From NCBI GenBank assembly GCA_013298895.1, contig JAAFJM010000003.1:62001-126000 (forward strand): DNA of 64,000 bases, written 5' to 3'. The notes below the pieces were generated by a model. That model saw only the letters and a list, made by a program, of their open reading frames with translations, did not search any database and was not told the origin of the DNA. This document shows, piece after piece, positions 24,562 through 32,877 of this stretch. Each line of letters begins with the position of its first letter. Positions within the stretch are counted from its first letter, which is position 1. Source of the stretch: Bacteroidota bacterium. Its GTDB lineage: Bacteria; Bacteroidota; Bacteroidia; UKL13-3. The position numbers and the translations under genes were made by a program.

Positions 24562-26343
24562 CTACATTTTTTCTGGAACATTTATTCCTAATAAACCAAA
24601 ACTCGATTTTAAAATATGAGCTGTTAAGTTAACCAACTGAATTCTAAAGTTACGTTGAGATTCATTTTCTTCTTTTAAAACCGAACATTCGTGGTAAAAA
24701 TGGTTAAAAGCTTTAGCCAAATCGTAAGCATAATTACAAATTATACCAGGACTCATGTCTTTACCTGCATCGGCTATAGCTTGTGGGTATTGGTAAATAG
24801 CAAATACTAATTTACGTTCAGGTTCTGTTATATTGGTTTTTAAAAAATCAAAATTAGTATAATCAATAGTTCCTGCATTGCGTAAAATAGATTTGATACG
24901 GGCATGCGTATATTGAATAAATGGACCAGTGTTTCCTTGAAAATCAATAGATTCTTCAGGATTAAACATCATTTTCTTTTTAGGGTCAACTTTAAGTAAA
25001 TAATACTTTAAAGCACCCATTCCAATGGTTTCAAAAAGGTGTTGTAATTCCGCTTCTGGAATGCCATCTGTTTTACCTAAAGCCTTAGTAGTTTCGGTAG
25101 CAGTAGCAATCATTTCATCAATCAAATCGTCTGCATCAACCACATTTCCTTCGCGACTTTTCATTTTACCATGAGGTAATTCAACCATACCATAACTTAA
25201 ATGGTAAATTCCATCTGCAAAAGGTTTGTGTAAACGCTTGCAAATTAATTGTAGAACTTTAAAATGGTAGTCCTGCTCGTTACCGACAACATACACAGAG
25301 CGCTCACAATCAAAGTCTTTGTATTTTAATTCGGCAGTTCCAATATCTTGTGTTATATAAACCGAAGTTCCATCGCCACGTAATAATAATTTTTGGTCTA
25401 ATCCATCAGCTGTTAAATCAATCCAAACCGAACCATCGTCTTTTTTGAAAAACGCTCCCGATTTTAAGCCTTGCTGAATAATGTCTTTACCTAAAATATA
25501 GGTATTTGATTCGTAGTAAAATTTATCAAACTGAACACCCAATTTTTTATAGGTTACATCAAAACCTTGATATACCCAGCCATTCATAGTTTTCCAAATG
25601 TTTACAGTTTCTTCATCGTTTGCTTCCCATTTTTGTAATAACTGTTGAGCAGCCATTATAGATGGAGCTTTCTTTTCCGCTTCTTCTTTGGTTAAACCTT
25701 CTGCTATTAAACCTTCAATTTCTTGTTTGTAGTGTTTATCAAAAATTACATAGTATTTACCTACCAAATGATCCCCTTTTAAACCTGCAGTTTCAGGAGT
25801 TTCTCCATTACCAAATTGCATCCAAGCATACATACTTTTGCAAATATGTATTCCTCTATCGTTTACTAAATTACAAGTATAAACTTGGTGTCCATTTGCT
25901 TTTAAAATTTGAGCAACGGAATAGCCTAATAAGTTGTTTCTTATATGACCTAAATGCAAGGGTTTATTGGTATTTGGAGAAGAATATTCAACTAATATTT
26001 TTTGTCCGCTATGGGCAAAAGTAAAACCAAAGTCTTTGTTATTATAAGCTTTGTTTAAAAACTCAAACCAAAATTGGTTATTAATTGATAAATTTAAAAA
26101 ACCTTTTATAACATTGAAACTAGCCAATTGGCTAAAATTAGTTTTTAAGTATTCACCAATTTCTTGAGCAGTTTGCTCTGGACCTTTTTTACTTTGCTTT
26201 AAAATAGAGAAAACCACATAGGTAAAATCACCTTCAAACTCTGGTTTGGTGTTTTCAACTACAATTTGATTGTCTAATACTTCTATTTGATATAAATGCT
26301 TTAATGCAGCACCTATTTGGTGTTTAATTACTTCTTGAATCAT
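24562..26343 (-). CDS. argS: Arginine--tRNA ligase
   Basis: 593 residues, full length class I synthetase. The HIGH motif reads HLGHIRN after SSPNTNKP, the KMSKS region is the looser GKMKSREGN typical of ArgRS, and the C-terminal anticodon-binding domain starts near FIQYTHARI and ends with SFGLLGINVPEKM. The N-terminal Add1 domain that contacts tRNA-Arg is present. Monocistronic. Confidence 0.96.
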   Translation of the reverse strand: MIQEVIKHQIGAALKHLYQIEVLDNQIVVENTKPEFEGDFTYVVFSILKQSKKGPEQTAQEIGEYLKTNFSQLASFNVIKGFLNLSINNQFWFEFLNKAYNNKDFGFTFAHSGQKILVEYSSPNTNKPLHLGHIRNNLLGYSVAQILKANGHQVYTCNLVNDRGIHICKSMYAWMQFGNGETPETAGLKGDHLVGKYYVIFDKHYKQEIEGLIAEGLTKEEAEKKAPSIMAAQQLLQKWEANDEETVNIWKTMNGWVYQGFDVTYKKLGVQFDKFYYESNTYILGKDIIQQGLKSGAFFKKDDGSVWIDLTADGLDQKLLLRGDGTSVYITQDIGTAELKYKDFDCERSVYVVGNEQDYHFKVLQLICKRLHKPFADGIYHLSYGMVELPHGKMKSREGNVVDADDLIDEMIATATETTKALGKTDGIPEAELQHLFETIGMGALKYYLLKVDPKKKMMFNPEESIDFQGNTGPFIQYTHARIKSILRNAGTIDYTNFDFLKTNITEPERKLVFAIYQYPQAIADAGKDMSPGIICNYAYDLAKAFNHFYHECSVLKEENESQRNFRIQLVNLTAHILKSSFGLLGINVPEKM

Positions 26344-26359
26344 GTTTTTCTATCTGCCA

Positions 26360-26367
26360 CGAAAATA
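26360..26367 (-). promoter_or_regulatory. Variant -7 box (TATTTTCG) for argS
   Basis: TATTTTCG differs from TAnnTTTG at one position and ends 16 nt before the ATG at 26343. The same C variant appears before phnA-like (38990-38997), the beta-barrel gene (28897-28904) and the DUF6580 gene (61449-61456). Confidence 0.4.
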
Positions 26368-26411
26368 TTTTATTATTATGGTATTTTATAGCAATAAATT
26401 AGTAAAAGGCA

Positions 26412-26450
26412 AAAAAAAAGTTGTTACAATGATTGTAACAACTTTTTTTT
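26412..26450 (-). terminator. Terminator after the lipoprotein gene
   Basis: AGTTGTTACAAT and ATTGTAACAACT pair across a central G, flanked by nine A on one side and eight T on the other. It stands between the lipoprotein gene stop (26467) and argS. Confidence 0.85.
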
Positions 26451-26466
26451 AACTTTCTAGCATTAA

Positions 26467-28143
26467 CTAACACTCCGGTGTAGAAAACCTAACATTTATT
26501 TTAAGTTTGTTGGTAGCAGGTACATAAGTAGCTGTACCTGTTAAACCACTAATATTGGGTAAAGTTGTATTATTTTTAGTTACTGCAAATTCAGTATTAT
26601 ATGTTTTTCCTTCATAAACAGTACTAATTACATAAGTAACACCTTCCTTTAAATTAGATAACGATAAAGCCCCATTAACCATATAATAGTTTTGGGTAGT
26701 GTTTGTTGGTGCACTTTTTTCCCTTACAGAAAAATACCCAGTATATAATACATTGTTTTTCCTTTTTTGACAATAAACTAAAGTATTTATATCAACATTT
26801 AGGACTGGGCTGGTTGGTGGAGCTTGTGGAATTGTTATTGTAATACTTCCTTGAGAACAAGGATTAAATAATGCAGTCTGAGCCAAAATATCATTTGGAT
26901 TTCTAGCTGATCCATAAGCGTTTTTCATTACTACGATTCTAGCCTGTAGGTTTGGGTTTCTTGAAATTACGTCAACCTTTCCATTAAAGATATTAGTAGA
27001 AGATGAACTGTATAAATTTGATAATTTTGTTCCAGTTGGGCTAACTAACCAAACAGGGTATTGGGTTGGGGTAGTAGAACCGGTTAAAACGAAATTTACT
27101 CTCAATGGGTTTTTACATGTTGTTGCAACAAAATCAATATTCCATGCAGATAGATGCGCAGCTTCAAACTGTGCTTCTAATTTTCCATTGGCATTTTTTA
27201 CTAGAATAGCATTTCCTTCAAAATTCCAATCTCCAGTCTCTTCATTTAAACTCCAAGTAGGAATTGAATCACCTTCTTTAATTGGATCACCAGTTTCTGG
27301 ATTTGAAATATTATCTGCAACTTCTGCTTTGATTTCTAAGGGTTCTGTAAATGATTTAACTTCTTTATCTCCTATTTTCATATTTATTGAAAAAAATCCT
27401 GCAGTGGTAAATGTTCCTCCACCTTCCATTGGACCTGTAGGACCTTGAATATTTATAGGATTAAATCCTCCAGGGAAAGTATTTAATGAGCCTTGTGTAA
27501 GTGTGCTATGATAAATAATCTCTGACTTTAAATTATCTCCTTTTAAAGTATCTCCATCAACACTAATAAAATTAGTGCCTTCTTTAACTTTAACTTCTGA
27601 TTTAAGTGGTGTTTCAGGTGTTGTTGGAATAACTATTTTTGTTTCTGGAATAGAACCATTTGGATTTAAATTAATCGTTGAAACTAAACTAGCTGTTCCT
27701 TCAGAAGGATCATTATAATCAACTAAAGTAATTATATGTTCACTAGGTTCATCTCTTGTAATAACAAAAGTTTTTGATACCGGACTAAAACCTTCAGGTT
27801 TGGCATAGATATTAAATTCAATTGGATTAGATTCCGAAGGTTGCACTGATTCTAGCATGGCTAAAGTGATAACTCCATTATAAACAATAAGTTGTTTTTT
27901 TCCACCTGAGGTGTAAATTCCATTTGCATTTTTTCCAGAGATTGTTAATTCAAAAGTGGCAGGCTGTTTTGAACTGCTTTCCTTTGCATTTACAAATTGA
28001 ATTAGCATTTGATTTTTTAAAAAACCAGATGTAGTAGTAATTTTTATACCCTCGGCAGGATTCTTACATCCGTTAAATATTGTAAATACTCCTAAACTCA
28101 AAATAGTTAGTAAGTAGAAAATAGGTAATTTTATCGTTTTCAT
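26467..28143 (-). CDS. Large surface lipoprotein of unknown function
   Basis: 558 residues. Signal peptide with an atypical lipobox at FNGC (C26), followed by beta-rich, Ser/Thr/Pro-rich sequence without strong domain matches. The middle (residues ~295-340: GDPIKEGDSIPTWSLNEETGDW ... AHLSAWNID) has the Trp-rich pattern W-x-L-x-E-x-G-x-W ... H-x-S-x-W-x-(I/V)-D that I associate with FAM171/CILP-like extracellular proteins; this is a tentative link. The C-terminal ~200 residues carry six cysteines, which suggests disulfides. It lies 4 bp downstream of the beta-barrel gene, so the two probably form one operon and may work as a surface pair. Confidence 0.7.
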   Translation of the reverse strand: MKTIKLPIFYLLTILSLGVFTIFNGCKNPAEGIKITTTSGFLKNQMLIQFVNAKESSSKQPATFELTISGKNANGIYTSGGKKQLIVYNGVITLAMLESVQPSESNPIEFNIYAKPEGFSPVSKTFVITRDEPSEHIITLVDYNDPSEGTASLVSTINLNPNGSIPETKIVIPTTPETPLKSEVKVKEGTNFISVDGDTLKGDNLKSEIIYHSTLTQGSLNTFPGGFNPINIQGPTGPMEGGGTFTTAGFFSINMKIGDKEVKSFTEPLEIKAEVADNISNPETGDPIKEGDSIPTWSLNEETGDWNFEGNAILVKNANGKLEAQFEAAHLSAWNIDFVATTCKNPLRVNFVLTGSTTPTQYPVWLVSPTGTKLSNLYSSSSTNIFNGKVDVISRNPNLQARIVVMKNAYGSARNPNDILAQTALFNPCSQGSITITIPQAPPTSPVLNVDINTLVYCQKRKNNVLYTGYFSVREKSAPTNTTQNYYMVNGALSLSNLKEGVTYVISTVYEGKTYNTEFAVTKNNTTLPNISGLTGTATYVPATNKLKINVRFSTPEC

Positions 28144-28147
28144 ATTT

Positions 28148-28873
28148 TTATTTATTAAGTTTAAAGTTAAATGATATTGCTAATTTAGGTAGCCACTGAT
28201 AACCGCTTAGGTTATCTTTTAATACAGCTCCTTGTGAAGAAGTTGGTTCTAACATTTTTGTTGTTTCAAAGGAAACTGTGGGTGATCCTATGTAATAGGT
28301 TCCTAATTCAAACGAAACGCCAAATCTTGTTTTGGGGATTGCTCTTCCAAAACCTATACCTAAATAAGGTGTAATAGGGCCTGGTTTAATTTCTAAAGAT
28401 ATATTTCCAATATCATCAGGAGATATCATGATATCATTTTGCTTAGTTGAATCACGAAGTTTTGCATCGCCATTTAACGAAGTAAACATGTAGGCAATTC
28501 CACCTGTTATTTTAAATGAATTATTAAATGGGTGCCAATCAGCATATAAACCAATTGAGCCCAATTTTACATCAGCATTTGCAATTAAAACAGAACCTGA
28601 AAAATCGGCTTGATACTTCGTAACAGAAATTGGTAAATAACTCCCTCCAAGTCTAGCTACCAAATTGCCTTTGGTATTCAAAGTTTTAGATAACTCTAGG
28701 CCCAATCCATTTGAAGAAAGACTAAATGCTGTTCCCCAGCTTTTTGATGTTGTATTAGGAATTGGGTCTCCTAATTTATTTTTTGGAATGGTTTCTTCAG
28801 CATAAACACTTTCAAAAGTGGATGTGCTATAAAATACAGCTAATAAAAATCCAGTAAGTAATTTTTTTCTCAT
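28148..28873 (-). CDS. Outer membrane beta-barrel protein
   Basis: 241 residues. Signal peptide ending near SVYAEE, then alternating amphipathic strands rich in Gly and aromatics (LVARLGGSYLPISV, IGLYADWHPF, FKITGGIAYMF, ITPYLGIGFGRAI, FGVSFELGTYYIG) and a terminal strand WLPKLAISFNFKLNK, the layout of a small outer membrane barrel. Function unknown. First gene of a two-gene operon with the lipoprotein; a palindrome over its -33 region hints at regulation. Confidence 0.75.
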   Translation of the reverse strand: MRKKLLTGFLLAVFYSTSTFESVYAEETIPKNKLGDPIPNTTSKSWGTAFSLSSNGLGLELSKTLNTKGNLVARLGGSYLPISVTKYQADFSGSVLIANADVKLGSIGLYADWHPFNNSFKITGGIAYMFTSLNGDAKLRDSTKQNDIMISPDDIGNISLEIKPGPITPYLGIGFGRAIPKTRFGVSFELGTYYIGSPTVSFETTKMLEPTSSQGAVLKDNLSGYQWLPKLAISFNFKLNK

Positions 28874-28896
28874 TGTTTTATTTTATAAAAGTGAGG

Positions 28897-28904
28897 CGAA
28901 GATA
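28897..28904 (-). promoter_or_regulatory. Variant -7 box (TATCTTCG) for the barrel/lipoprotein operon
   Basis: TATCTTCG on the minus strand differs by one base from TAnnTTTG and ends 23 nt before the ATG at 28873. Confidence 0.4.
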
Positions 28905-28915
28905 GACTTATAGTA

Positions 28916-28930
28916 TTAACACAGTGTTAA
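28916..28930. promoter_or_regulatory. 15-bp palindromic operator candidate
   Basis: TTAACACAGTGTTAA is a 7-bp perfect inverted repeat around one base. It starts 11 bp upstream of the variant -7 box, so it would cover the -33 region, a typical repressor position. Confidence 0.5.
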
Positions 28931-29055
28931 ATTAAATGGGATTTTTGCAATAAACTTATACAAATTGACAATAATTGGTGTTAAATGGATTGTTTTTGCA
29001 TTCAATTTATATTAAGAAAATTAGTTTTTATATTAAAACACTTTCAATAAATTGT

Positions 29056-29086
29056 TTTGTATTAAAGTATAGTATTGTTAAGTTTG
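29056..29086 (+). promoter_or_regulatory. Full Bacteroidota promoter for cystathionine beta-synthase
   Basis: TTTG (29056-29059), exactly 19 nt, then TAAGTTTG (29079-29086), both matching the -33/-7 consensus. The -7 box ends 5 nt before the ATG at 29092, which supports that start and a leaderless or near-leaderless mRNA. Confidence 0.8.
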
Positions 29087-29091
29087 CCACC

Positions 29092-30453
29092 ATGTGGAAA
29101 AACAACGTATTAGAAACCATTGGAAATACGCCAATGGTAAAGCTAAACAATATAGTTAAAGACTTACCCTGCACGGTTTTAGCAAAAATTGAAACAACTA
29201 ATCCTGGTAATAGCATAAAAGATAGAATGGCACTTAAAATGATTGAAGATGCCGAACGTGATGGCAGATTAAAGCCAGGTGGAACAATTATAGAAGGTAC
29301 TAGTGGGAATACAGGAATGGGCTTAGCTATAGCGGCAGTAATCAAAGGTTACAAATGTATATTTACCACTACAGATAAACAAAGCAAAGAAAAAGTAGAT
29401 GCGTTAAAAGCTTTTGGTGCCGAGGTTATTGTTTGTCCAACCGATGTAGAACCTGAAGATCCACGTTCTTACTATTCTGTTTCAAGTAGATTGATAAATG
29501 AAGTTCCAAATTCATGGAAACCAAACCAATACGATAATCTTTCAAACTCACTAGCTCATTATGAGCAAACTGGTCCCGAAATTTGGGAGCAAACCGAAGG
29601 TAAAATTACTCATTTGGTGGTAGGTGTAGGTACGGGTGGAACACTATGCGGAACTGCAAAGTTTTTAAAAGAAAAAAATCCCAATATTAAAACATTAGGT
29701 ATAGATACCTATGGTTCGGTATTTAAAAAATATAAGGAAACAGGCATTTTTGATAAAAACGAAATTTATCCATATATAACTGAAGGAATTGGAGAAGATT
29801 TTTTACCTGCCAACGTGAATTTTGAATTAATTGATCATTTTGAAAAAGTAACAGATAAAGATGCAGCCATGATGACTCGCAGAATTCCCCGCGAAGAAGG
29901 AATTTTTGTAGGAAATTCAGCGGGTTCAGCTTTGGCTGGCATTTTACAAATGAAGGATATGTTTAAAAAAGATGATGTGGTGGTGGTTATTTTTCATGAC
30001 CATGGAACACGTTATTTAGGCAAAATGTTTAACGATGATTGGATGCGCGATAGAGGTTTCTTATTAACTGAACAAACCCGTGCTATCAACTTAATTGAAG
30101 GTCATAAACACCAAAAACTAGTTACTGCAAAAACTACTGACACGGTTGGTTCAGCAGTTCAATTAATGAAAAAATACTTTATTTCTCAGCTACCAGTAAC
30201 TAACGAAACAGGTGAATTTGTTGGTTCGTTGAATGATACAGCTTTATTTAGTATGTTAATGGAAAACCATGAATTGAAACAAAAGCAAGTGAGTGAAGTG
30301 ATGAGTCCAGCCTTCCCATTTGTTGATGCAAAAGCTAGTATGGAAGAAGTTTCGCGTTCCATTACAAAAGATAATGCCGCAGTTTTAGTAAAAGATTTGA
30401 TGAATCAAGTACATATTATAACTAAACAAGATTTAATTGAGGCGATAAGCTGA
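29092..30453 (+). CDS. Cystathionine beta-synthase with CBS domain pair
   Basis: 453 residues from the ATG at 29092; a frame extension upstream crosses the promoter and is rejected. The N-terminal ~330 residues are a fold-type II PLP enzyme: K43 in NPGNSIKDRMA binds PLP, S71GNTG holds its phosphate, and VGTGGTLCGTAKFL is the second phosphate loop. The C-terminal ~115 residues (from LVTAKTTDTVGSAVQLM) form two CBS motifs, which in this family sense S-adenosylmethionine. It condenses homocysteine with serine. The gamma-type partner enzyme is at 7077-8216. A cysteine synthase function is a lesser alternative. Confidence 0.9.
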   Translation: MWKNNVLETIGNTPMVKLNNIVKDLPCTVLAKIETTNPGNSIKDRMALKMIEDAERDGRLKPGGTIIEGTSGNTGMGLAIAAVIKGYKCIFTTTDKQSKEKVDALKAFGAEVIVCPTDVEPEDPRSYYSVSSRLINEVPNSWKPNQYDNLSNSLAHYEQTGPEIWEQTEGKITHLVVGVGTGGTLCGTAKFLKEKNPNIKTLGIDTYGSVFKKYKETGIFDKNEIYPYITEGIGEDFLPANVNFELIDHFEKVTDKDAAMMTRRIPREEGIFVGNSAGSALAGILQMKDMFKKDDVVVVIFHDHGTRYLGKMFNDDWMRDRGFLLTEQTRAINLIEGHKHQKLVTAKTTDTVGSAVQLMKKYFISQLPVTNETGEFVGSLNDTALFSMLMENHELKQKQVSEVMSPAFPFVDAKASMEEVSRSITKDNAAVLVKDLMNQVHIITKQDLIEAIS

Positions 30454-30554
30454 TTTTTGAATTATGATTTGTGAAATGTGATTTGCGAGGTATTGCTACC
30501 ATTCAACTCATCAACCCTATTAACTCAATTAACCTATCAACCAAAAATAAAAAA

Positions 30555-30899
30555 ATGAAAAAATCTCAAATACGAATAGACGTAGAAATAGATGAAAAAA
30601 ACATGCCTTCCATGATAAAATGGGATGCTGATGATGCAGATTTTGACGGCCAACAACCAGCCAAAGCCGTATTACTTTCTTTATTTGATGGCTTACAACA
30701 AAATGCCATGCGTATAGACCTTTGGACAAATGAAATGCAAGTAGATGAAATGAACTTATTTATGTTTCAAACCCTTGCTACTTTAGGCGATACCTATGAG
30801 AGAGCTACGAATAACAAAGAAATAGCTGATGAAATCAGAGAATTTGCCCATCATTTTGGGCATAAAACCGAAATATTTGGCCCGGACCACCAACACTAA
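30555..30899 (+). CDS. gldC: Gliding motility protein GldC
   Basis: 114 residues from the ATG at 30555 (MKKSQIRIDVEID); the 28 codons upstream in frame come from a low-complexity tract and are left out. The sequence IKWDADDADFDGQQPAKAVLLSLFDG ... LDLWTNEMQVDEMNLFMFQTLATLGDTYERAT matches GldC, a small cytoplasmic protein linked with gliding and type IX secretion in Flavobacterium, where it neighbours gldB. Here gldB is 11 kb away. It lies about 100 bp past cystathionine beta-synthase. Confidence 0.92.
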   Translation: MKKSQIRIDVEIDEKNMPSMIKWDADDADFDGQQPAKAVLLSLFDGLQQNAMRIDLWTNEMQVDEMNLFMFQTLATLGDTYERATNNKEIADEIREFAHHFGHKTEIFGPDHQH

Positions 30900-30914
30900 A
30901 TTTTAGTATAAAAC

Positions 30915-30943
30915 CAGGTGTAATAATAAAAATATTACACCTG
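30915..30943. terminator. Hairpin terminator between gldC and fdhD
   Basis: CAGGTGTAATA (30915-30925) and TATTACACCTG (30933-30943) form a perfect 11-bp stem with a 7-nt loop between two converging genes. The T runs are weak, so its efficiency is uncertain. Confidence 0.65.
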
Positions 30944-31798
30944 TTATGATATTACCCTATGAGAATGAGAATAAACATTAAACCTGTTTTCTCTTAAAAA
31001 ACCAATTAGAGTAATATCAAATTCAATGGCTGTTTCAACAGCTAAACTACTTGGAGCACCAACAGCACAAACCATTTTCACTCCCAAAATAGCTGCCTTT
31101 TGTATTAATTCAAAACTAGCTCTTCCACTTAAAAGCAGTATTTTTTCCTCAAATGAATTTATTTCATTTTTATTACTTATCAACGAGCCTATTAATTTAT
31201 CTAAGGCATTGTGCCTTCCAACATCTTCCCTACTTATCTCCAGGTTTCCTTTTGAATCAAACAATGCACATCCATGAATTCCACCTGTATATTTAAATAC
31301 ATCTTGTTGTGCTCTTAACTTATTTGGTAATTGAGTAATTATTGTTTGATTTACTTCAAATTTATGATTGGACTTACTGAAATCACAAACCGTTTTAATA
31401 GCTTCAATGCTTGATTTCCCACATACCCCACAGCTAGATGTGGTGTAAAAATTGCGTTGCAACTTTTTAAGGTCAATTTTAACAAATTCCGTTAATTCTA
31501 CTCGTACAATATTTTGATTATCCTTTTTAGTGTTTAATTCAGTACAGTATTTTATTTGCTTAACATCTTTTGCGTTTTCAATAATACCTTCGGTAAATAA
31601 AAACCCTAAAGCTAACTCAAAATCATGACCAGGTGTACGCATGGTAATTGATATATTTTTTTGCTCACGATTATTTACCGGGCCATAACCAATTCTAATT
31701 TCCAATGGCTCCTCAACTGCAATTAAATCGTTTGAGTTGATAATTTCACCATTATTAAATGTTATGATTTGCAAAGTCGAAACGGAGGGTTTGTTCAT
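30944..31798 (-). CDS. fdhD: Formate dehydrogenase accessory sulfurtransferase FdhD
   Basis: 284 residues. FdhD carries sulfur from IscS to the molybdenum or tungsten cofactor of formate dehydrogenase. The conserved cysteines C123 and C126 in TTSSCGVCGK, the N-terminal EEPLEIRI motif and SREDVGRHNALDK are intact. It is the last gene of an operon with the NTPase-MobA fusion (5-bp gap). No formate dehydrogenase structural gene is in the window. Confidence 0.94.
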   Translation of the reverse strand: MNKPSVSTLQIITFNNGEIINSNDLIAVEEPLEIRIGYGPVNNREQKNISITMRTPGHDFELALGFLFTEGIIENAKDVKQIKYCTELNTKKDNQNIVRVELTEFVKIDLKKLQRNFYTTSSCGVCGKSSIEAIKTVCDFSKSNHKFEVNQTIITQLPNKLRAQQDVFKYTGGIHGCALFDSKGNLEISREDVGRHNALDKLIGSLISNKNEINSFEEKILLLSGRASFELIQKAAILGVKMVCAVGAPSSLAVETAIEFDITLIGFLRENRFNVYSHSHRVIS

Positions 31799-31803
31799 GT
31801 TTA

Positions 31804-32877
31804 CTAAATTAGATTTGACTTAATATTATAAAAATCTGATGGCGAGTCAATACTGATTATACTTTTCAAATTTAATGGCTCCACTTTTAAGGCATCAATA
31901 TCATTTAAAAACAATTGCAAACTTGTATTGCCATTTTTGTAAAAGGCTAATAATTGGCTTAAATCACTTGGATGATAAATAGCAATTAACGGTTCTCTAA
32001 AATTTGTATTATTATTATAAAAGGAAACCGTTTTTTTATGCTTGATAAAAGCATCTTTTAACATCACTAAATCAGCAGATGTTAGTAAAGGGTAATCGCA
32101 AGCCATCACAAAAAAAGCCTTGTTTGGATACAATTCAAATGCTGTTAAAATGGCATTTATTGGTCCTGAATTTTGGAAAGTCGCACTGTCAACAATTACC
32201 TTATAATATGGGTCTATTTTATCTTTTTGTGATTCATTACAAGATATAAAAACCTGTTCACAAATAGACTCCATTTTATCAGCTAAATAATAAATTTGTT
32301 CTTTACCATGGTAATTTAAAAAGGCTTTATCTGTTTTCATTCTAACACTTGAACCACCACACAATACTAATCCAAATAGGTTATTAGTTGTAGGGATTTC
32401 AGCTATTGAATCAATTATTTTTGCCTCTTGTAATTGATACTTTTCAATACATTCTTCCAATAAATAATCACGGATAACAAGTATTAAATTACTTGAAATT
32501 TCCTTATTTAAATATTTTTTTATAATAATCCCTAAAGCAGGTTCTAGCCCTTTACTTTGATTTAGTTCTAATCGTCCAATTTCATCAATTATTAAAAAAT
32601 CAGAATCAGTTTGATTTAAAATAATCTGTTGAGCCTTTTCAAAAACATGTTCAAGAAAATTATATTTTCCTATAGAAACTATATTTGTGTCAGTAAAAGG
32701 TTGTTTAGCTTCAAAATCAATGTATGTTTTGTTTATAATATCGTAAAGTTTTCTGGAGCCTTCAATATCTGGTGTAAGTATACCAGTTACATTGTTTTTA
32801 CCCTTACACCATTCCATTAAAGAGGTAGTTTTACCTGATTGAATTGGTTTGCTTAATATAAAAATATTAGGCTTCAT
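31804..32877 (-). CDS. Fusion of a P-loop NTPase domain with MobA (molybdenum cofactor nucleotidyltransferase)
   Basis: 357 residues. Residues 1-165 are a P-loop domain: Walker A PIQSGKTT (11-18), Walker B FLIIDEIGRLEL (94-105), resembling THEP1-type nucleoside triphosphatases or a diverged MobB. From 168 on it is MobA: LCGGSSVRMKTDKA (172-185), CDYPLL for metal, FREPLIAIYHP. MobA joins GMP or CMP to molybdopterin. The usual RMG is RMK here. MobB-MobA fusions are known, but this N-domain looks more THEP1-like. Its ATG overlaps the end of the membrane protein gene by 11 bp, and fdhD follows. Confidence 0.82.
   Translation of the reverse strand: MKPNIFILSKPIQSGKTTSLMEWCKGKNNVTGILTPDIEGSRKLYDIINKTYIDFEAKQPFTDTNIVSIGKYNFLEHVFEKAQQIILNQTDSDFLIIDEIGRLELNQSKGLEPALGIIIKKYLNKEISSNLILVIRDYLLEECIEKYQLQEAKIIDSIAEIPTTNNLFGLVLCGGSSVRMKTDKAFLNYHGKEQIYYLADKMESICEQVFISCNESQKDKIDPYYKVIVDSATFQNSGPINAILTAFELYPNKAFFVMACDYPLLTSADLVMLKDAFIKHKKTVSFYNNNTNFREPLIAIYHPSDLSQLLAFYKNGNTSLQLFLNDIDALKVEPLNLKSIISIDSPSDFYNIKSNLI

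Noticed and set aside
28975-29091. Longer N-terminus for cystathionine beta-synthase
   Set aside because: The extension crosses a full -33/-7 promoter ending 5 nt before the ATG at 29092.
30471-30554. Longer N-terminus for GldC
   Set aside because: The extra residues come from a low-complexity intergenic tract; GldC begins MKKSQIRI.
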